A stretch of 64,000 nt of DNA, from contig JAPKFB010000009.1 in the NCBI GenBank assembly GCA_028821775.1, positions 1-64,000 of the forward strand, read 5' to 3'. The DNA is from Roseibacillus sp. (GTDB taxonomy: Bacteria; Verrucomicrobiota; Verrucomicrobiia; Verrucomicrobiales; Akkermansiaceae). Each line of letters opens with the position of its first letter. The stretch's first letter is position 1. Below, piece after piece: positions 25,992 through 35,657 of this stretch. Position numbers and translations under genes: made by a program. The notes beneath the pieces are model-generated. The model was not told the DNA's origin, did no database searches, and saw only the letters and a program-made list of their open reading frames with translations.

Positions 25992-26930
25992 ATGCACCTC
26001 GCCCAAAGAGCATTATACACCTTGATCCCGTTGCTCCTGGGGCTGGCCCCGGGGATCGCCGATCCGGTTCAGCAGCAGGATATCGGTGCGGCCTCGCCGT
26101 GGGCGGCTCACATCGATCTTGCGAAACTGGATGATTCGCCGCTCTCCTCCCTCCTTCTCGAGATCGCGGGGTTTGACCGCATCATACAACTCCAGAACGT
26201 CCTGAAGGAACAACTGGCGATTGATGTCAAGGCGGCCGACAGCGTGACCCTCTTTGGCTCCGGCAAGAATTCTCAGGAAACGGCCGTGATTGTGCGCGGC
26301 AAGTTCGAGAGCCTTGATCTGTCGGGACTGTCGGCGGCACCAGGTGGGCCCTATCGCGGGATACAACTTCACGAGGGGCCGCCATGGCAGGCCGGCGCAC
26401 TCTTTCTCGCAAGCTCCTCGGCCCGCGAGCTGGTGGCCGGAACTTCCCTGTCAGCGGTGCGTGAGGCGCTGGATGTCCTGGCCGGTCGCCAAAAGTCCTG
26501 GCGAGGCGTTTCCCTCGCGGCGCACGCCAAGAGGGAATTGAACTCGGCCACCGCCCTGCTCGCGCTGGACATGAAACGACTTGGCGGCCAACTGGAGTTT
26601 GAAGCGGACTTCACGCGCTCCATCCGGAGGGCATGGTTCCTGATCGGGTCGCGTGATGATCAGGTCGAAGCCACCGTGCTCATCGATAGTACCGATGCCG
26701 CGGGCCTCGCTTATCTCCAAACCCAATTGCAGTTCCTGACGGTCATGCTGAAGTCCCAGGAAGGCGTTCCGCCAGCATGGCTTGAATTGATGAGCGCCCT
26801 CAAAGTGGAGACCAAGGATCACTGGATGACCGCGAAGGTGGGTGCTCCGCCGGAGAAGGCCGCGAGATTGTTGCGGTCACTCGGGCCCCTCTTCCAGACG
26901 GAGGCGAAGCAACCAACCCCCGCAGAATAG
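25992..26930 (+). CDS. Secreted protein of the ECF cluster, function unknown
   Basis: The 312-residue product starts with a signal peptide (LIPLLLGLAPGIADP). The mature part contains alternating strands and helices, including SVTLFGSGKNSQETAVIVRG, LFLASSSARELVAGTSLSAV and SATALLALDMKRLGG. This resembles proteins described as 'DUF3352-like' or fasciclin-free secreted proteins with paired 'VRG...' and 'ARELV.G' units, but I do not recognise it with confidence. It starts 67 bases after the preceding gene and ends 17 bases before the ECF sigma gene, which makes co-transcription likely. The ATG at 25992 precedes the hydrophobic core directly. Confidence 0.7.
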   Translation: MHLAQRALYTLIPLLLGLAPGIADPVQQQDIGAASPWAAHIDLAKLDDSPLSSLLLEIAGFDRIIQLQNVLKEQLAIDVKAADSVTLFGSGKNSQETAVIVRGKFESLDLSGLSAAPGGPYRGIQLHEGPPWQAGALFLASSSARELVAGTSLSAVREALDVLAGRQKSWRGVSLAAHAKRELNSATALLALDMKRLGGQLEFEADFTRSIRRAWFLIGSRDDQVEATVLIDSTDAAGLAYLQTQLQFLTVMLKSQEGVPPAWLELMSALKVETKDHWMTAKVGAPPEKAARLLRSLGPLFQTEAKQPTPAE

Positions 26931-26947
26931 ATCTCGCGTTCGGATCG

Positions 26948-27556
26948 ATGAGTGAATCGGACGAAGACCTCTTGGCGCGTTGCCAACGCGGCTCGCTTCG
27001 TGCTTTCGAACTTCTCCTGCTACGCTATCAGCCACGGGTCCTGCGCTTTCACGAGAATCAGCTGGGAGATCGGGAAGACGCCAAGGATGTGACTCAGCGG
27101 ACCTTTCTCCAGGTCCATGCCAGCATGGGGCGATTCAAGCCAGGTCATCGCTTCGCGCCCTGGCTCTTTACGATTGCCCGCCGCCAGGGCATCGATTTTC
27201 TGCGGCAAGTGGGATCGCGGCGCCGGGTTCACGAGCAACTTTTCAGCGAGCCAGAGCCGACGGCGGGGGCGGATCCCCAAACCCTTCTTGGTCAGAGGGA
27301 AGAGGTCGATGTGATCTGGCGCTGGATCTGGCAAACCCTCGATCAGCGCTCGGCAGAACTTCTCTGGCTCAGAATCCAGGAAGAACTCGATTTGCCCGAG
27401 ATCGCGATGGTCATGAAGTTGACCCGCAGCCATGTGAAAGTGCTCCTCCATCGCGCCCGCAAGTCCCTCCTCCGCACCCTTTCCCAAGAATCCTCCAAAC
27501 TCTCCACCAAAACAACCGGAACGAGACAGAGAACGGTGTCGCAGTTCCTCCTCTGA
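26948..27556 (+). CDS. ECF-family RNA polymerase sigma factor
   Basis: This 202-residue protein is a two-domain sigma factor. Region 2 spans about 6-75 with LLARCQRGSLRAFELLLLRY, DREDAKDVTQRTFLQVHASM and FAPWLFTIARRQGIDFLRQ. Region 4 spans about 120-180 with LDQRSAELLWLRIQEELDLP and the helix-turn-helix IAMVMKLTRSHVKVLLHRAR. Region 4 ends in an unusual basic, Ser/Thr-rich tail of about 25 residues. The anti-sigma gene starts 8 bases after its stop. The secreted genes upstream are probably part of the same transcript and possibly of its regulon. Confidence 0.92.
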   Translation: MSESDEDLLARCQRGSLRAFELLLLRYQPRVLRFHENQLGDREDAKDVTQRTFLQVHASMGRFKPGHRFAPWLFTIARRQGIDFLRQVGSRRRVHEQLFSEPEPTAGADPQTLLGQREEVDVIWRWIWQTLDQRSAELLWLRIQEELDLPEIAMVMKLTRSHVKVLLHRARKSLLRTLSQESSKLSTKTTGTRQRTVSQFLL

Positions 27557-27564
27557 ACAATGTC

Positions 27565-28074
27565 ATGAAACGAATCACTTGCCGCCTGGCTCAAAGAACA
27601 ATCACTCCTGCCGGTTTGTTGGCCAACCATGTCGGACGCTGCGAAGAGTGCCAATCGTACTTTGATCGGGTTCGTTCCCTTGAGGAGGACCTCCGCACCC
27701 CTCCCGAAAAACCAGACGAGGAGCTCGCTCAGTCAATCATGGCGATGATTGAGGGTGGGGAGCAGGGTCCAGCGGTGAAGCGGGCATTCACGATTCCCAT
27801 TCGGCGGTGGGTTGTTGCTTCTGGACTGGCCGCTACTGCGGCGGTGATCCTCGCGCTCCTCATCCTGAACAAGTCAGACGAACCCACCGAGATGGTGACC
27901 GATCCGCCGCCAATTCCAGTCCAGCCTCTTGTCCCTCCCACTCCGCAAGGAGCACCGGTTCGCGAGCAAACTCTCGCCTACGTCGTGCGGCAACAGGAAC
28001 TGTTGCAACGCGACTTTCAGAAACTTGGAGCCCATCTGCGCGAAAACCTCATTCTCTTCCGGCCGCGGGATTGA
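27565..28074 (+). CDS. Putative zinc-type anti-sigma factor
   Basis: The 169-residue protein follows the ECF sigma gene after 8 bases. It has the His-x3-Cys-x2-Cys motif of zinc-binding anti-sigma domains (NHVGRCEEC, His22, Cys26, Cys29), one membrane helix at about 82-101 (WVVASGLAATAAVILALLIL), a Pro-rich periplasmic linker and a helical C-terminal segment (VVRQQELLQRDFQKLGAHL). It should hold the sigma factor at the membrane and release it on an envelope signal. The start ATG at 27565 is the only one that gives an N-terminal domain of normal size. It converges with the glycoside hydrolase gene after 5 bases. Confidence 0.85.
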   Translation: MKRITCRLAQRTITPAGLLANHVGRCEECQSYFDRVRSLEEDLRTPPEKPDEELAQSIMAMIEGGEQGPAVKRAFTIPIRRWVVASGLAATAAVILALLILNKSDEPTEMVTDPPPIPVQPLVPPTPQGAPVREQTLAYVVRQQELLQRDFQKLGAHLRENLILFRPRD

Positions 28075-28079
28075 TCGTT

Positions 28080-30662
28080 CTACTCGGCCCAGACTTCAAT
28101 TTCCGTCAGCCCACTGCGGGTGTGACCCTTGCCGAGGTGGGTGAAGACGACGCGGAGTTTGGCAGATTTGACGGGTGGGAAGAGGACGGTGTTGGCGGCG
28201 CTGCCGACAGGATTCTCGGGGGTCTTTGTTTGGTTGGGGATCTCTTGCCACTGATCGTCCTTCCACCGTTCGAGGCGATATTGCTTGGGAGCTTGTACTC
28301 CGCCGCGGTCGTCGTAGATGTGGAGGATCACGCGTGCGAATGTTTTCTTTTCGCCGAAGTCGAGAGCGAACCAATCGGTGTCCTGGTTGGGAGATCCGTA
28401 GCAGGTCCAGCGGTTGGCGGGAGTGGCGCGGTAGACGATTTTCCCATCGTGAGCGCTGGGGGGAATGCCGCCGTAGCGGTCATGAAAGGAGGCGCTGGCT
28501 TTGGGGAAGCCGCCCTCCTTCGGCTTTGGATTGAAGGCGATATTTCCAGCCGGAGGTGGTGCCGGGGAGTAGGGATTGGTGACCGGACCCCAGGCTTCGA
28601 ATTCAGTGAGGCCGGATCGTTTTGATTTTGCGTGTTTGAAGATCGCGCGCAGTTTCTGAGCTTTCAACTTGGGAAAGCGAATGAGGTAGGGGCGATGCCC
28701 CGCCGGGGCCGCCGTCTGGCGTTCTGCCTGGTCAACAAGCGGGACGGGTTTCCAGGGGGTGTCGCCGTTTGTGTATTCCAACACAATCTCTGCCGGTGAC
28801 GCGATCGGTTGACCTTCCCCATCATCGAGGAGGAATAATTTCACATGGGTCAGAAGGCGAGGGATGCCGAGATCAACGGTCACCCAGTCGCTGTCATTTG
28901 GGGAGTCGGCACTGGTCCAACGAAGGGGCGGGTGAAGATGATACCAGGCGGTGTTGCCGTCGTGGATGAACGCGAGAGAGGAGTTCGGTCCGGTGTGGGA
29001 GGCCGTGAAACGGGGAAAGTAGCTTCCGTCATTGTTGACGGCGTAGTTGACCTCCGGGCGCGAATCGAGTGGCACCTCCCTGGCCTCAGGGAGCTTTGCG
29101 ATGAGTTTTTGCAGGGACGGCGAGGCGGCTGCTTTCTCACCATTGATGAAGATCTGCAGTCCCGCGCCCCGTCCATAGCGCTTGCCGCTCTTGTCCCAGA
29201 CAATCGCAATGCGATGTCCCCGGTAGGGAATTTGATCCATGGCGAAGTAGTCCCACTCCGGAGGAGCGAGCGGATCGACGGTGAGGGTGTTGCTCTCGTC
29301 CACCACGATTCCGACCAAGCCGGTAATGACCAGGTCAACGAACCCGGAGTGGAAGTAGTGTTCGCTGCGGTAGGTCATGTCGTGGTGGTCCCACGATCCG
29401 GTGTCGGGATGAAGAGCCTCCGCGATGTAGGGTTTTCCGTTCTTGCGTTGAGAGCGGGCGTAGTTGTGCAGAAGTTTGTAGTAATCTGCGCGCGAGATCT
29501 CCTCCTGCTTGTAGTGGTGGAGGAGATTTGCGAGGCCCTTGAGGGTCTGAGTGGTGGCGAAGGGCCAGGACTGACCGCTCCACCAGCAACAGCTGTTTTG
29601 CAGAAGGAAGAGGGGGTCGTGGCGCTCCACGGTGGTGGGGCCGAATTCGGAATAGAAGTAGTCGGGATCCATGAGGAACTTCCAGGCTGCCTCATATCCG
29701 GGATCGGGGAGGTTGAAACTCCACGGGACATAGCCCGCTTCCTCGCGACCGTGTTTGCTGCCGGCGAACTTTCCGCTCTGATAGATGAGGGTGTTCTTTT
29801 TGACCTTGTTGCCATCCTTGTCTTCCTCGTCGTCGCGAAACATGGGGAAGAAGAATTCGCGCTTCGGATCCCAGAGTTTTTTCTGCAGCACGGCCTTCAG
29901 GTTCGAGGCCGTGAGAGTGTGGTCTTGGGCCGATTTGTGATCTCCGGTGAGGGCTGCGATCTTGGCGAGGGCGCGGGCATCGGCCCACATGTAGCTGTTG
30001 AAGCTGGGACGGTAACTCGGAGCGCCGGAGAGGATGTTCTTGGTTTGGCGGCTCGCGATGTTGAACTCCATCCCGTCGTCGTGTCCGACCTGCCAGAAGA
30101 GGCCCGCCCCGGGCACCCACGACCTGCGCCGCCATTCCGAAAAGTTTTTTTCGAGATCGGGTCGGAGATCGGCGAGGAACGCCTTGTTCGGATGGACGAG
30201 GTGAGTGGCCCAGATGGAGTCTGCCATCCAGGCCGAATACTTCCGCGGTTGCGCGCCAGGGGTGCGGAACCAGTAGCGGGCAAAATCGCGGACGTAGCGT
30301 GGATTATGGAGCCAGCGGGTCTCATAGAATTGGTGTCCGGACGGACAGGAGATCCCTCCGTAGGCTCCCGACCAGAACGGGCGGTTGATGAATTCGGTCC
30401 ACAGGTAGCCCGTGGTGGGAGAGCCATAGGTCAGGTGTTTGCTGACCAGTTCCCAGCGGTAGTAGTAGGTCGTGTTGATCTCGGCATCGGGAGTGTCGAG
30501 AAAGGGGATGTTGTTCTCGAACCAATCGAAATCGCGGTTGTCCCAGAAGGACTGAGCCTCGAAGAGTTGGCGGTGGTCGAGGAGCGGGGCGCCTCGGGCA
30601 GGGAGGGGGATTCCGGCCGTGAGCAGGAGAATCCAGAGGACGGGGCGGGGAGAGAGTGACAT
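28080..30662 (-). CDS. Secreted glycoside hydrolase, (alpha/alpha)6 type, with two discoidin-like domains
   Basis: The 860-residue exported enzyme has a signal peptide (VLWILLLTAGIPLPARG). The N-terminal 500 residues look like the MGH1-like/GH63-type (alpha/alpha)6 barrel: TTYYYRWELVSKHL, SYMWADARALAKIAALTGD, LWDPKREFFFPMF, SCCWWSGQSWPFATTQTLKG and SEHYFHSGFVDLVITGLVGI. A beta-sandwich follows (LTVDPLAPPEWDYFAMDQI), as in the C-terminal part of rhamnosidase-like hydrolases. Two F5/8 type C-like modules come last, each ending in a near-identical motif (SGLTEFEAWG and SGLTEIEVWAE). The substrate is unknown; a plant or algal polysaccharide side chain is likely. It is divergent from the PSD1 gene. 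Confidence 0.85.
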   Translation of the reverse strand: MSLSPRPVLWILLLTAGIPLPARGAPLLDHRQLFEAQSFWDNRDFDWFENNIPFLDTPDAEINTTYYYRWELVSKHLTYGSPTTGYLWTEFINRPFWSGAYGGISCPSGHQFYETRWLHNPRYVRDFARYWFRTPGAQPRKYSAWMADSIWATHLVHPNKAFLADLRPDLEKNFSEWRRRSWVPGAGLFWQVGHDDGMEFNIASRQTKNILSGAPSYRPSFNSYMWADARALAKIAALTGDHKSAQDHTLTASNLKAVLQKKLWDPKREFFFPMFRDDEEDKDGNKVKKNTLIYQSGKFAGSKHGREEAGYVPWSFNLPDPGYEAAWKFLMDPDYFYSEFGPTTVERHDPLFLLQNSCCWWSGQSWPFATTQTLKGLANLLHHYKQEEISRADYYKLLHNYARSQRKNGKPYIAEALHPDTGSWDHHDMTYRSEHYFHSGFVDLVITGLVGIVVDESNTLTVDPLAPPEWDYFAMDQIPYRGHRIAIVWDKSGKRYGRGAGLQIFINGEKAAASPSLQKLIAKLPEAREVPLDSRPEVNYAVNNDGSYFPRFTASHTGPNSSLAFIHDGNTAWYHLHPPLRWTSADSPNDSDWVTVDLGIPRLLTHVKLFLLDDGEGQPIASPAEIVLEYTNGDTPWKPVPLVDQAERQTAAPAGHRPYLIRFPKLKAQKLRAIFKHAKSKRSGLTEFEAWGPVTNPYSPAPPPAGNIAFNPKPKEGGFPKASASFHDRYGGIPPSAHDGKIVYRATPANRWTCYGSPNQDTDWFALDFGEKKTFARVILHIYDDRGGVQAPKQYRLERWKDDQWQEIPNQTKTPENPVGSAANTVLFPPVKSAKLRVVFTHLGKGHTRSGLTEIEVWAE

Positions 30663-30855
30663 TGGAAATCGAGGATAAGCAGGAGAGGGCTGGATGCACA
30701 ATGACCTAATGGTGTTCAGGGCGCCGCTCACCGGGAGCAAGATGGCGGTTGATCCGCTGGGGTCGGCGGTCCGAGAGCGCCGAGATACTTCGCAAAAATG
30801 CGCGGGAAGTCATCGTTTCCTTGATGTGCCAACCGCGCGGCGACATGCTCATCCT

Positions 30856-33597
30856 GTGAAGAGGGTGCGTCGGACAATCTTCCTGCTGGCTTGCTGCCTG
30901 TCCAGTGGAGGGGCGGGCGTCGGGTTGGCGGAACGCCCACTCGACTTTGAGGAGCACATCCGACCGATCCTTGAAGCGAACTGCTACCGGTGTCATGGCG
31001 AGCAGAAGCAGAAGGGGAAGTTACGATTGGATGGGCCGGCTCACATTCGCAAGGGCGGCGATTCGGGTGAGCTGCTGCTGGGGCCTGGCCGGCGGTCGGA
31101 GAGTTTTCTCTACAAGTTGGTGAGCCGTGCTGATCCGGAGGAGGCCATGCCGCCGAAGGAGAAGGATACCCTTTCCAGAGAGGAGATTGAGCAGCTGGGA
31201 TTGTGGATCGATCAGGGCGGGAAGATGCCCGGTGAGGGAGAGGCGGTGAAGCTCACCACCGATCACTGGTCCTTTCAGCCGGTGGCGAAGAGTCATCGCC
31301 ATGCAAAGGTGGACGACTATTTGAAGGAGGCGCGCAAGGCGAGGGGTCTGAACTCTTCCCCACGGGCGAACCGCCGGACCCTCATTCGTCGTCTCTATCT
31401 CGTGATCCTGGGACTGCCGCCCACGCACGAGGAAGTGGAGCTCTTTGTGAAGGATGATTCGCCGGATGCCTGGCCCGTGCTGGTGGAGAAGGTTCTGGCG
31501 AGTCCGCACTACGGCGAACGGATGGCGCGCCATTGGCTCGACATCATTCGCTTTGCGGAAAGCAACGGCTTTGAAACGAATCGTGAACGTCCCACCGCCT
31601 ATCGCTTCCGCGATTACATCGTCGAGTCGTTCAACGAGGACAAGCCTTACGACCAGTTTGTGAAGGAACACCTCGCGGGCGATGCGTTGGGCGCTGACAT
31701 TGGAACCGGTTTCCTGGTGGCGGGGCCCTATGACATCGTGAAGAGCCCCGATGTGAACCTGACCCTGATGCAGCGGCAGGACGAGATGGCCGACATGATC
31801 AACACGACCGGGACCGCGTTCCTTGGACTCACGATCGGTTGTGCACGCTGTCACAATCACAAGTTCGATCCGGTGACGCAGAAGGACTACTACTCGATGC
31901 AGGCGATCTTCGCGGGAGTGAGCTACGGCGAACGCGCGCTCAAGGCGGAGGGCAATTCGAAAGCGAAAGAGGAAGCGGTGGCCCTGCACAAATCTCTCGC
32001 TGGCGCCGAAGCCGCCTTGGCGGATTTGCGAGCGCTGGCGGCGAAGACAAAAGGCGCACCATCCACAAAGCGTCCGCCGGTCACGGCGAGCGGAAACGTG
32101 GAGAACTTTTCCGCGACCGTCGCGAAGCACGTGCGTTTCACGATCAACCGGAGCAGTGCCTCACAGCCGTGCATCGACGAACTGCAGGTGTTTGCGACCG
32201 GAGGCGAGAACGTGGCCTTGGGCGGAGTGCCTAGTTCATCCGGTGACCTTGCAGGCTACGCCAGCCACAAGCTGGAACACATCAACGATGGGAAATTTGG
32301 GAACGGGCGAAGCTGGATCGCGAATGGGAGCACCGGGTGGGTGCAGATCGAGTTCACGAAGCCTCACAACATCAATCGCATCGAGTGGGCGCGGGACCGC
32401 GAAGGACGGTTTGCGGATCGGGTCGCAGTCGACTACCAGATCGAACTTTCCACGGATGGAAAGAACTGGAAGGTAGTGGCCCACTCGGGCGAGCGTGAGG
32501 CGTTTGCAGGAAAAGCTGATCCCAACGCCTTCATCACGAAGTTGCCGGCTGAGAAGGCGGAGAGGGCGCGGGCCCTGCTTACAGAAACAGGAGCAACGCG
32601 TTCTCGAATCGCTGATCTGGAACAAGGACCCAAGGCATGGGTAGCGAGCTTCGCACAGCCTGGGGCGACTCATCGGCTCTACCGCGGGGATCCGATGGCA
32701 AAGCGGGAAGCGGTGCCGCCAGATGCCCTGGAAGTAATTGGGAGTCTGAAGCTTGCGATGAATGCGCCCGAGCGCGAGCGCCGAGTCAAGTTGGCGGAAT
32801 GGATCGCGACGAGTGACAATCCGCTGACTGCCCGCGTGGCGGTGAACCGCCTGTGGCAATTTGTTTTCGGGACGGGGTTGGTGGATACTCCGAGCGACTT
32901 CGGAACGAACGGAACCAATCCCACTCATCCTGAGTTGTTGGATTTCCTGGCGTCGGAATTCGTGCGGGGCGGATGGTCGATGAAGGACGCCTTGCGGACG
33001 ATGTTGATCTCCGACGCCTTCCAGCAATCGAGTCAACCCAACGCCAAGGCCGCGCGTATTGATTCCGACAGTCGCTTCCTGTGGCGCTTCCCACCGCGGC
33101 GACTGGAAGCGGAGGCGATCCGGGATGGCATCCTGGCCGCGGCCGGCACCTTGGATCGCAGGATGGGCGGGCCGAGTTTTCATCTCTTCGACGTCGATCG
33201 TGAGAACGTGGTCCACTATCATCCGAAGGAAGAGACCGGACCGGCAGAGTGGCGGCGGATGATCTACATGTTCAAGATTCGCCAGGAGCAGGATGCGGTG
33301 TTCGGCGCGTTTGATTGTCCGGATGGCAACCAGGTCATTCCGAAGCGCAATCAATCCACCACACCCCTGCAGGCGCTCAATTTGCTGAACAGCCGGTTCA
33401 CGATGCAGCAGGCGGAGAAGTTGGCGGCGCGAGTGGGCGAGGGGGAAAAGGGGATTCGGGAGGCTTACGAGATACTTTACGGGCGCGCAGCAAACGAAGT
33501 TGAAGTAGCGGACGCGCTGTCGTTCGTGAAGGAGTACGGAACGGTTTCGTTTTGCCGGGCAATGTTGAATACGAACGAGTTTCTTTTTGTATTTTGA
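30856..33597 (+). CDS. PSCyt1-PSCyt2-PSD1 protein (DUF1549/DUF1553) with inserted discoidin-like domain
   Basis: This 913-residue exported protein has the PVC-specific order: signal peptide, PSCyt1 heme-binding domain (NCYRCHG, Cys43/Cys46/His47), PSCyt2/DUF1549 with [17 protein letters not shown] and [13 protein letters not shown] near 328, and PSD1/DUF1553 with [20 protein letters not shown] and [20 protein letters not shown]. Between the last two an F5/8 type C-like module is inserted (residues about 410-560). These proteins are linked to polysaccharide or sulfated-glycan catabolism, but the chemistry is unproven. I took the GTG at 30856, which opens the signal peptide; upstream in-frame ATGs run into the divergent gene's promoter. 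The next gene overlaps its stop. Confidence 0.93.
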   Translation: MKRVRRTIFLLACCLSSGGAGVGLAERPLDFEEHIRPILEANCYRCHGEQKQKGKLRLDGPAHIRKGGDSGELLLGPGRRSESFLYKLVSRADPEEAMPPKEKDTLSREEIEQLGLWIDQGGKMPGEGEAVKLTTDHWSFQPVAKSHRHAKVDDYLKEARKARGLNSSPRANRRTLIRRLYLVILGLPPTHEEVELFVKDDSPDAWPVLVEKVLASPHYGERMARHWLDIIRFAESNGFETNRERPTAYRFRDYIVESFNEDKPYDQFVKEHLAGDALGADIGTGFLVAGPYDIVKSPDVNLTLMQRQDEMADMINTTGTAFLGLTIGCARCHNHKFDPVTQKDYYSMQAIFAGVSYGERALKAEGNSKAKEEAVALHKSLAGAEAALADLRALAAKTKGAPSTKRPPVTASGNVENFSATVAKHVRFTINRSSASQPCIDELQVFATGGENVALGGVPSSSGDLAGYASHKLEHINDGKFGNGRSWIANGSTGWVQIEFTKPHNINRIEWARDREGRFADRVAVDYQIELSTDGKNWKVVAHSGEREAFAGKADPNAFITKLPAEKAERARALLTETGATRSRIADLEQGPKAWVASFAQPGATHRLYRGDPMAKREAVPPDALEVIGSLKLAMNAPERERRVKLAEWIATSDNPLTARVAVNRLWQFVFGTGLVDTPSDFGTNGTNPTHPELLDFLASEFVRGGWSMKDALRTMLISDAFQQSSQPNAKAARIDSDSRFLWRFPPRRLEAEAIRDGILAAAGTLDRRMGGPSFHLFDVDRENVVHYHPKEETGPAEWRRMIYMFKIRQEQDAVFGAFDCPDGNQVIPKRNQSTTPLQALNLLNSRFTMQQAEKLAARVGEGEKGIREAYEILYGRAANEVEVADALSFVKEYGTVSFCRAMLNTNEFLFVF

Positions 33598-35090
33598 TCG
33601 ATAAACGACACTTCTTTGATCGCCGCAATTTTCTCTCGCACACTGCGAACGGACTGGGAGGGGTTGCCCTGGCATCCTTGCTGAGCAAGGAGGGCTTGCT
33701 GGGAGCGGAGCGGGAGAGTGCGCCGGGGAAGACCCCGATTCGCCCTTCGGTGAACGCGGCCAATCCTCATGCCGCGCGCCTGCCCCACTTTGAGGCCAAG
33801 GCCAAGCAGGTGCTCATGATTTTCTGTTCGGGTGCGATCAGCCAAGTGGATACCTGGGACTACAAACCCGAGTTGATCAAGCGGCACGGTCAGCCCATGC
33901 CGGGCGGGGACAAGTTGGTCACGTTCCAGGGAGCGCAGGGGAATCTCACCAGGAGTCCGTGGGAGTTCAAGGCGCGCGGGAAGAGCGGGAAGATGATTTC
34001 GGAGTTGGTGCCCCAGCTTGGGGAACTCGCCGATGAGATGTGCTTCCTCCACGCCATGACGGGGAAGACCAACACGCACGGTCCGGGAGAGAACTTCATG
34101 TGCACGGGGTTTACCCTGGACGGATTTCCCAGTGCGGGGGCGTGGACAACCTATGCGCTGGGCAGCGAAGCGGAGGACCTTCCCGCCTATGTTGCGATTC
34201 CGGATGTGCGGGGCACGCCACAATCGAGTGTGAACTGTTGGGGGCCGGGATTCCTTCCGGCGGCCTTTCAGGGGACGGACTTCAACGCGATCAAGCCGGT
34301 GCGCAACCTCGCCATTCCGAAGGGCATCACGAAATCGACCGACGATGCGACGCGCGCCTTTCTCGAGCGGCAGAACAAACGTCACCTGGAGAACTACGCC
34401 GGGGATTCCGAGTTGGCGGCGCGCATTGCGAGCTACGAATTGGCGGCGCGGATGCAGATGAGCATTCCTGAGGTCACTGAATTGGGAAACGAACCGGCGT
34501 ATGTGTTGCGGGACTACGGCGTCGATGAATCGGGAAGCAAGATCAAGGACCTGCGTGCGTCTTATGGTCGCAACTGCATCCTGGCTCGGCGCTTGATCGA
34601 GCGCGGGGTTCGCTTCGTGCAACTCTTCAATGGCGCTTATCAAACCGGGGGAGAAGGAGTGAGCAACTGGGACGGGCACAAGCAACTCAAGACCCAGTAT
34701 TCGATTCACGGTCCCGTGCTCGATCAGCCCACCGCGGCACTTCTGAAGGATCTCAAGGCGCGGGGATTGCTCGCCAACACCCTGGTGGTGTTTTGTTCCG
34801 AATTCGGGCGCATGCCGACCCACCAGAAGGGGGCGAGCGGGCGCGATCATAACCCGAGTGGCTTCACAACCTGGATGGCGGGGGCGGGAGTGAAGGCGCC
34901 CTTCAGCTATGGAGCGACCGATGACTTCAGCTACAAGGCGGTGGAAGATGTCACCACCGTTTACGACTTCTATGCCACGATCATGCACATTCTCGGGCTC
35001 GATCATGAGCGCTTGAGTTTCTATCACAACGGGATCGAGCGGCGGCTGACGGACGTGCATGGGAAGGTCATTCGAGAGGTCCTGACTTAA
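33594..35090 (+). CDS. DUF1501 family protein, Tat-exported
   Basis: The 498-residue product is the standard partner of PSD1 proteins in PVC bacteria. Its N-terminus carries a twin-arginine motif ([20 protein letters not shown]), and the body matches DUF1501/sulfatase-like alkaline-phosphatase-fold proteins: [51 protein letters not shown] and [19 protein letters not shown] hydrolase role is inferred from the fold. A TTG at 33594 overlaps the PSD1 stop (TTGA) and gives the expected N-terminus; an ATG at 33552 inside the upstream gene would add 14 residues. The tight coupling implies equal production of both partners. Confidence 0.92.
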   Translation: MIDKRHFFDRRNFLSHTANGLGGVALASLLSKEGLLGAERESAPGKTPIRPSVNAANPHAARLPHFEAKAKQVLMIFCSGAISQVDTWDYKPELIKRHGQPMPGGDKLVTFQGAQGNLTRSPWEFKARGKSGKMISELVPQLGELADEMCFLHAMTGKTNTHGPGENFMCTGFTLDGFPSAGAWTTYALGSEAEDLPAYVAIPDVRGTPQSSVNCWGPGFLPAAFQGTDFNAIKPVRNLAIPKGITKSTDDATRAFLERQNKRHLENYAGDSELAARIASYELAARMQMSIPEVTELGNEPAYVLRDYGVDESGSKIKDLRASYGRNCILARRLIERGVRFVQLFNGAYQTGGEGVSNWDGHKQLKTQYSIHGPVLDQPTAALLKDLKARGLLANTLVVFCSEFGRMPTHQKGASGRDHNPSGFTTWMAGAGVKAPFSYGATDDFSYKAVEDVTTVYDFYATIMHILGLDHERLSFYHNGIERRLTDVHGKVIREVLT

Positions 35091-35313
35091 GGGTTTGGAA
35101 GGGGTTCATCGCCCGGAATGAGGCCGAAAGGACCGACTGGGAAGTCGTGAGACGGCTCGCGATCTTGATTTCTGCAAGGGCTGTAGCCCTTGATTCTAAC
35201 CACGGCAGAGGCCCTTTGTTCTGACACTCGGACTTTGACAATCGAACGTCCGGTCTGATTGCCTTCTCTGCTCCACCCTTGCACCCTGCCTACTCCAAGA
35301 AGATCCCAAGATC

Positions 35314-35653
35314 ATGAAACTACCGGACGTGATATCCACGGTGACTGCGCTCGCTTGTGCGACGTTGCCAGCGTTGAGCCAGGACGACGATCCTATCGCC
35401 GTTGATGAAGAGATCAGGAACACCGAACGCAAGCCTGCCCGCGCAGACGCGTCTACTGAAGCTGGTGGAGCACGCGGGGTGGAAGACCGAGCTCGGATTG
35501 GCGACGCTCCGGAAACCCCATTCCGAGCGCTTGCGAACGGTGGCCCGGCTGATGGTCCCGGACGGATCCTACATGATGGCTGGGGTCGTTTGACGCAAGG
35601 AAGAGCCGGACAAGCGGATGCTCGTCATGGGGCGCTGTGATTTCCTGAAGTGA
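35314..35653 (+). pseudogene. Decayed small exported-protein gene
   Basis: An ATG at 35314 opens a signal-peptide-like sequence (DVISTVTALACATLPALS). Its frame then turns low-complexity, while the next frame reads as normal protein from about 35405 (TRLLKLVEHAGWKTELGLAT, VARLMVPDGSYMMAGVV) until a TGA at 35591, after which the same frame resumes with RKEEPDKRMLVMGRCDFLK up to a stop at 35651. One frameshift and one nonsense change would explain this. I do not recognise the family. Chance reading frames remain possible. Confidence 0.4.
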
Positions 35654-35657
35654 AGGC

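Noticed and set aside
29136-29338. Possible CRISPR or tandem repeats anywhere in the window
   Set aside because: No regularly spaced direct repeats of CRISPR size were found in this or any other region by eye.
28845-30659. Long plus-strand frame opposite the glycoside hydrolase
   Set aside because: Low-complexity antisense shadow of a gene with clear domains.
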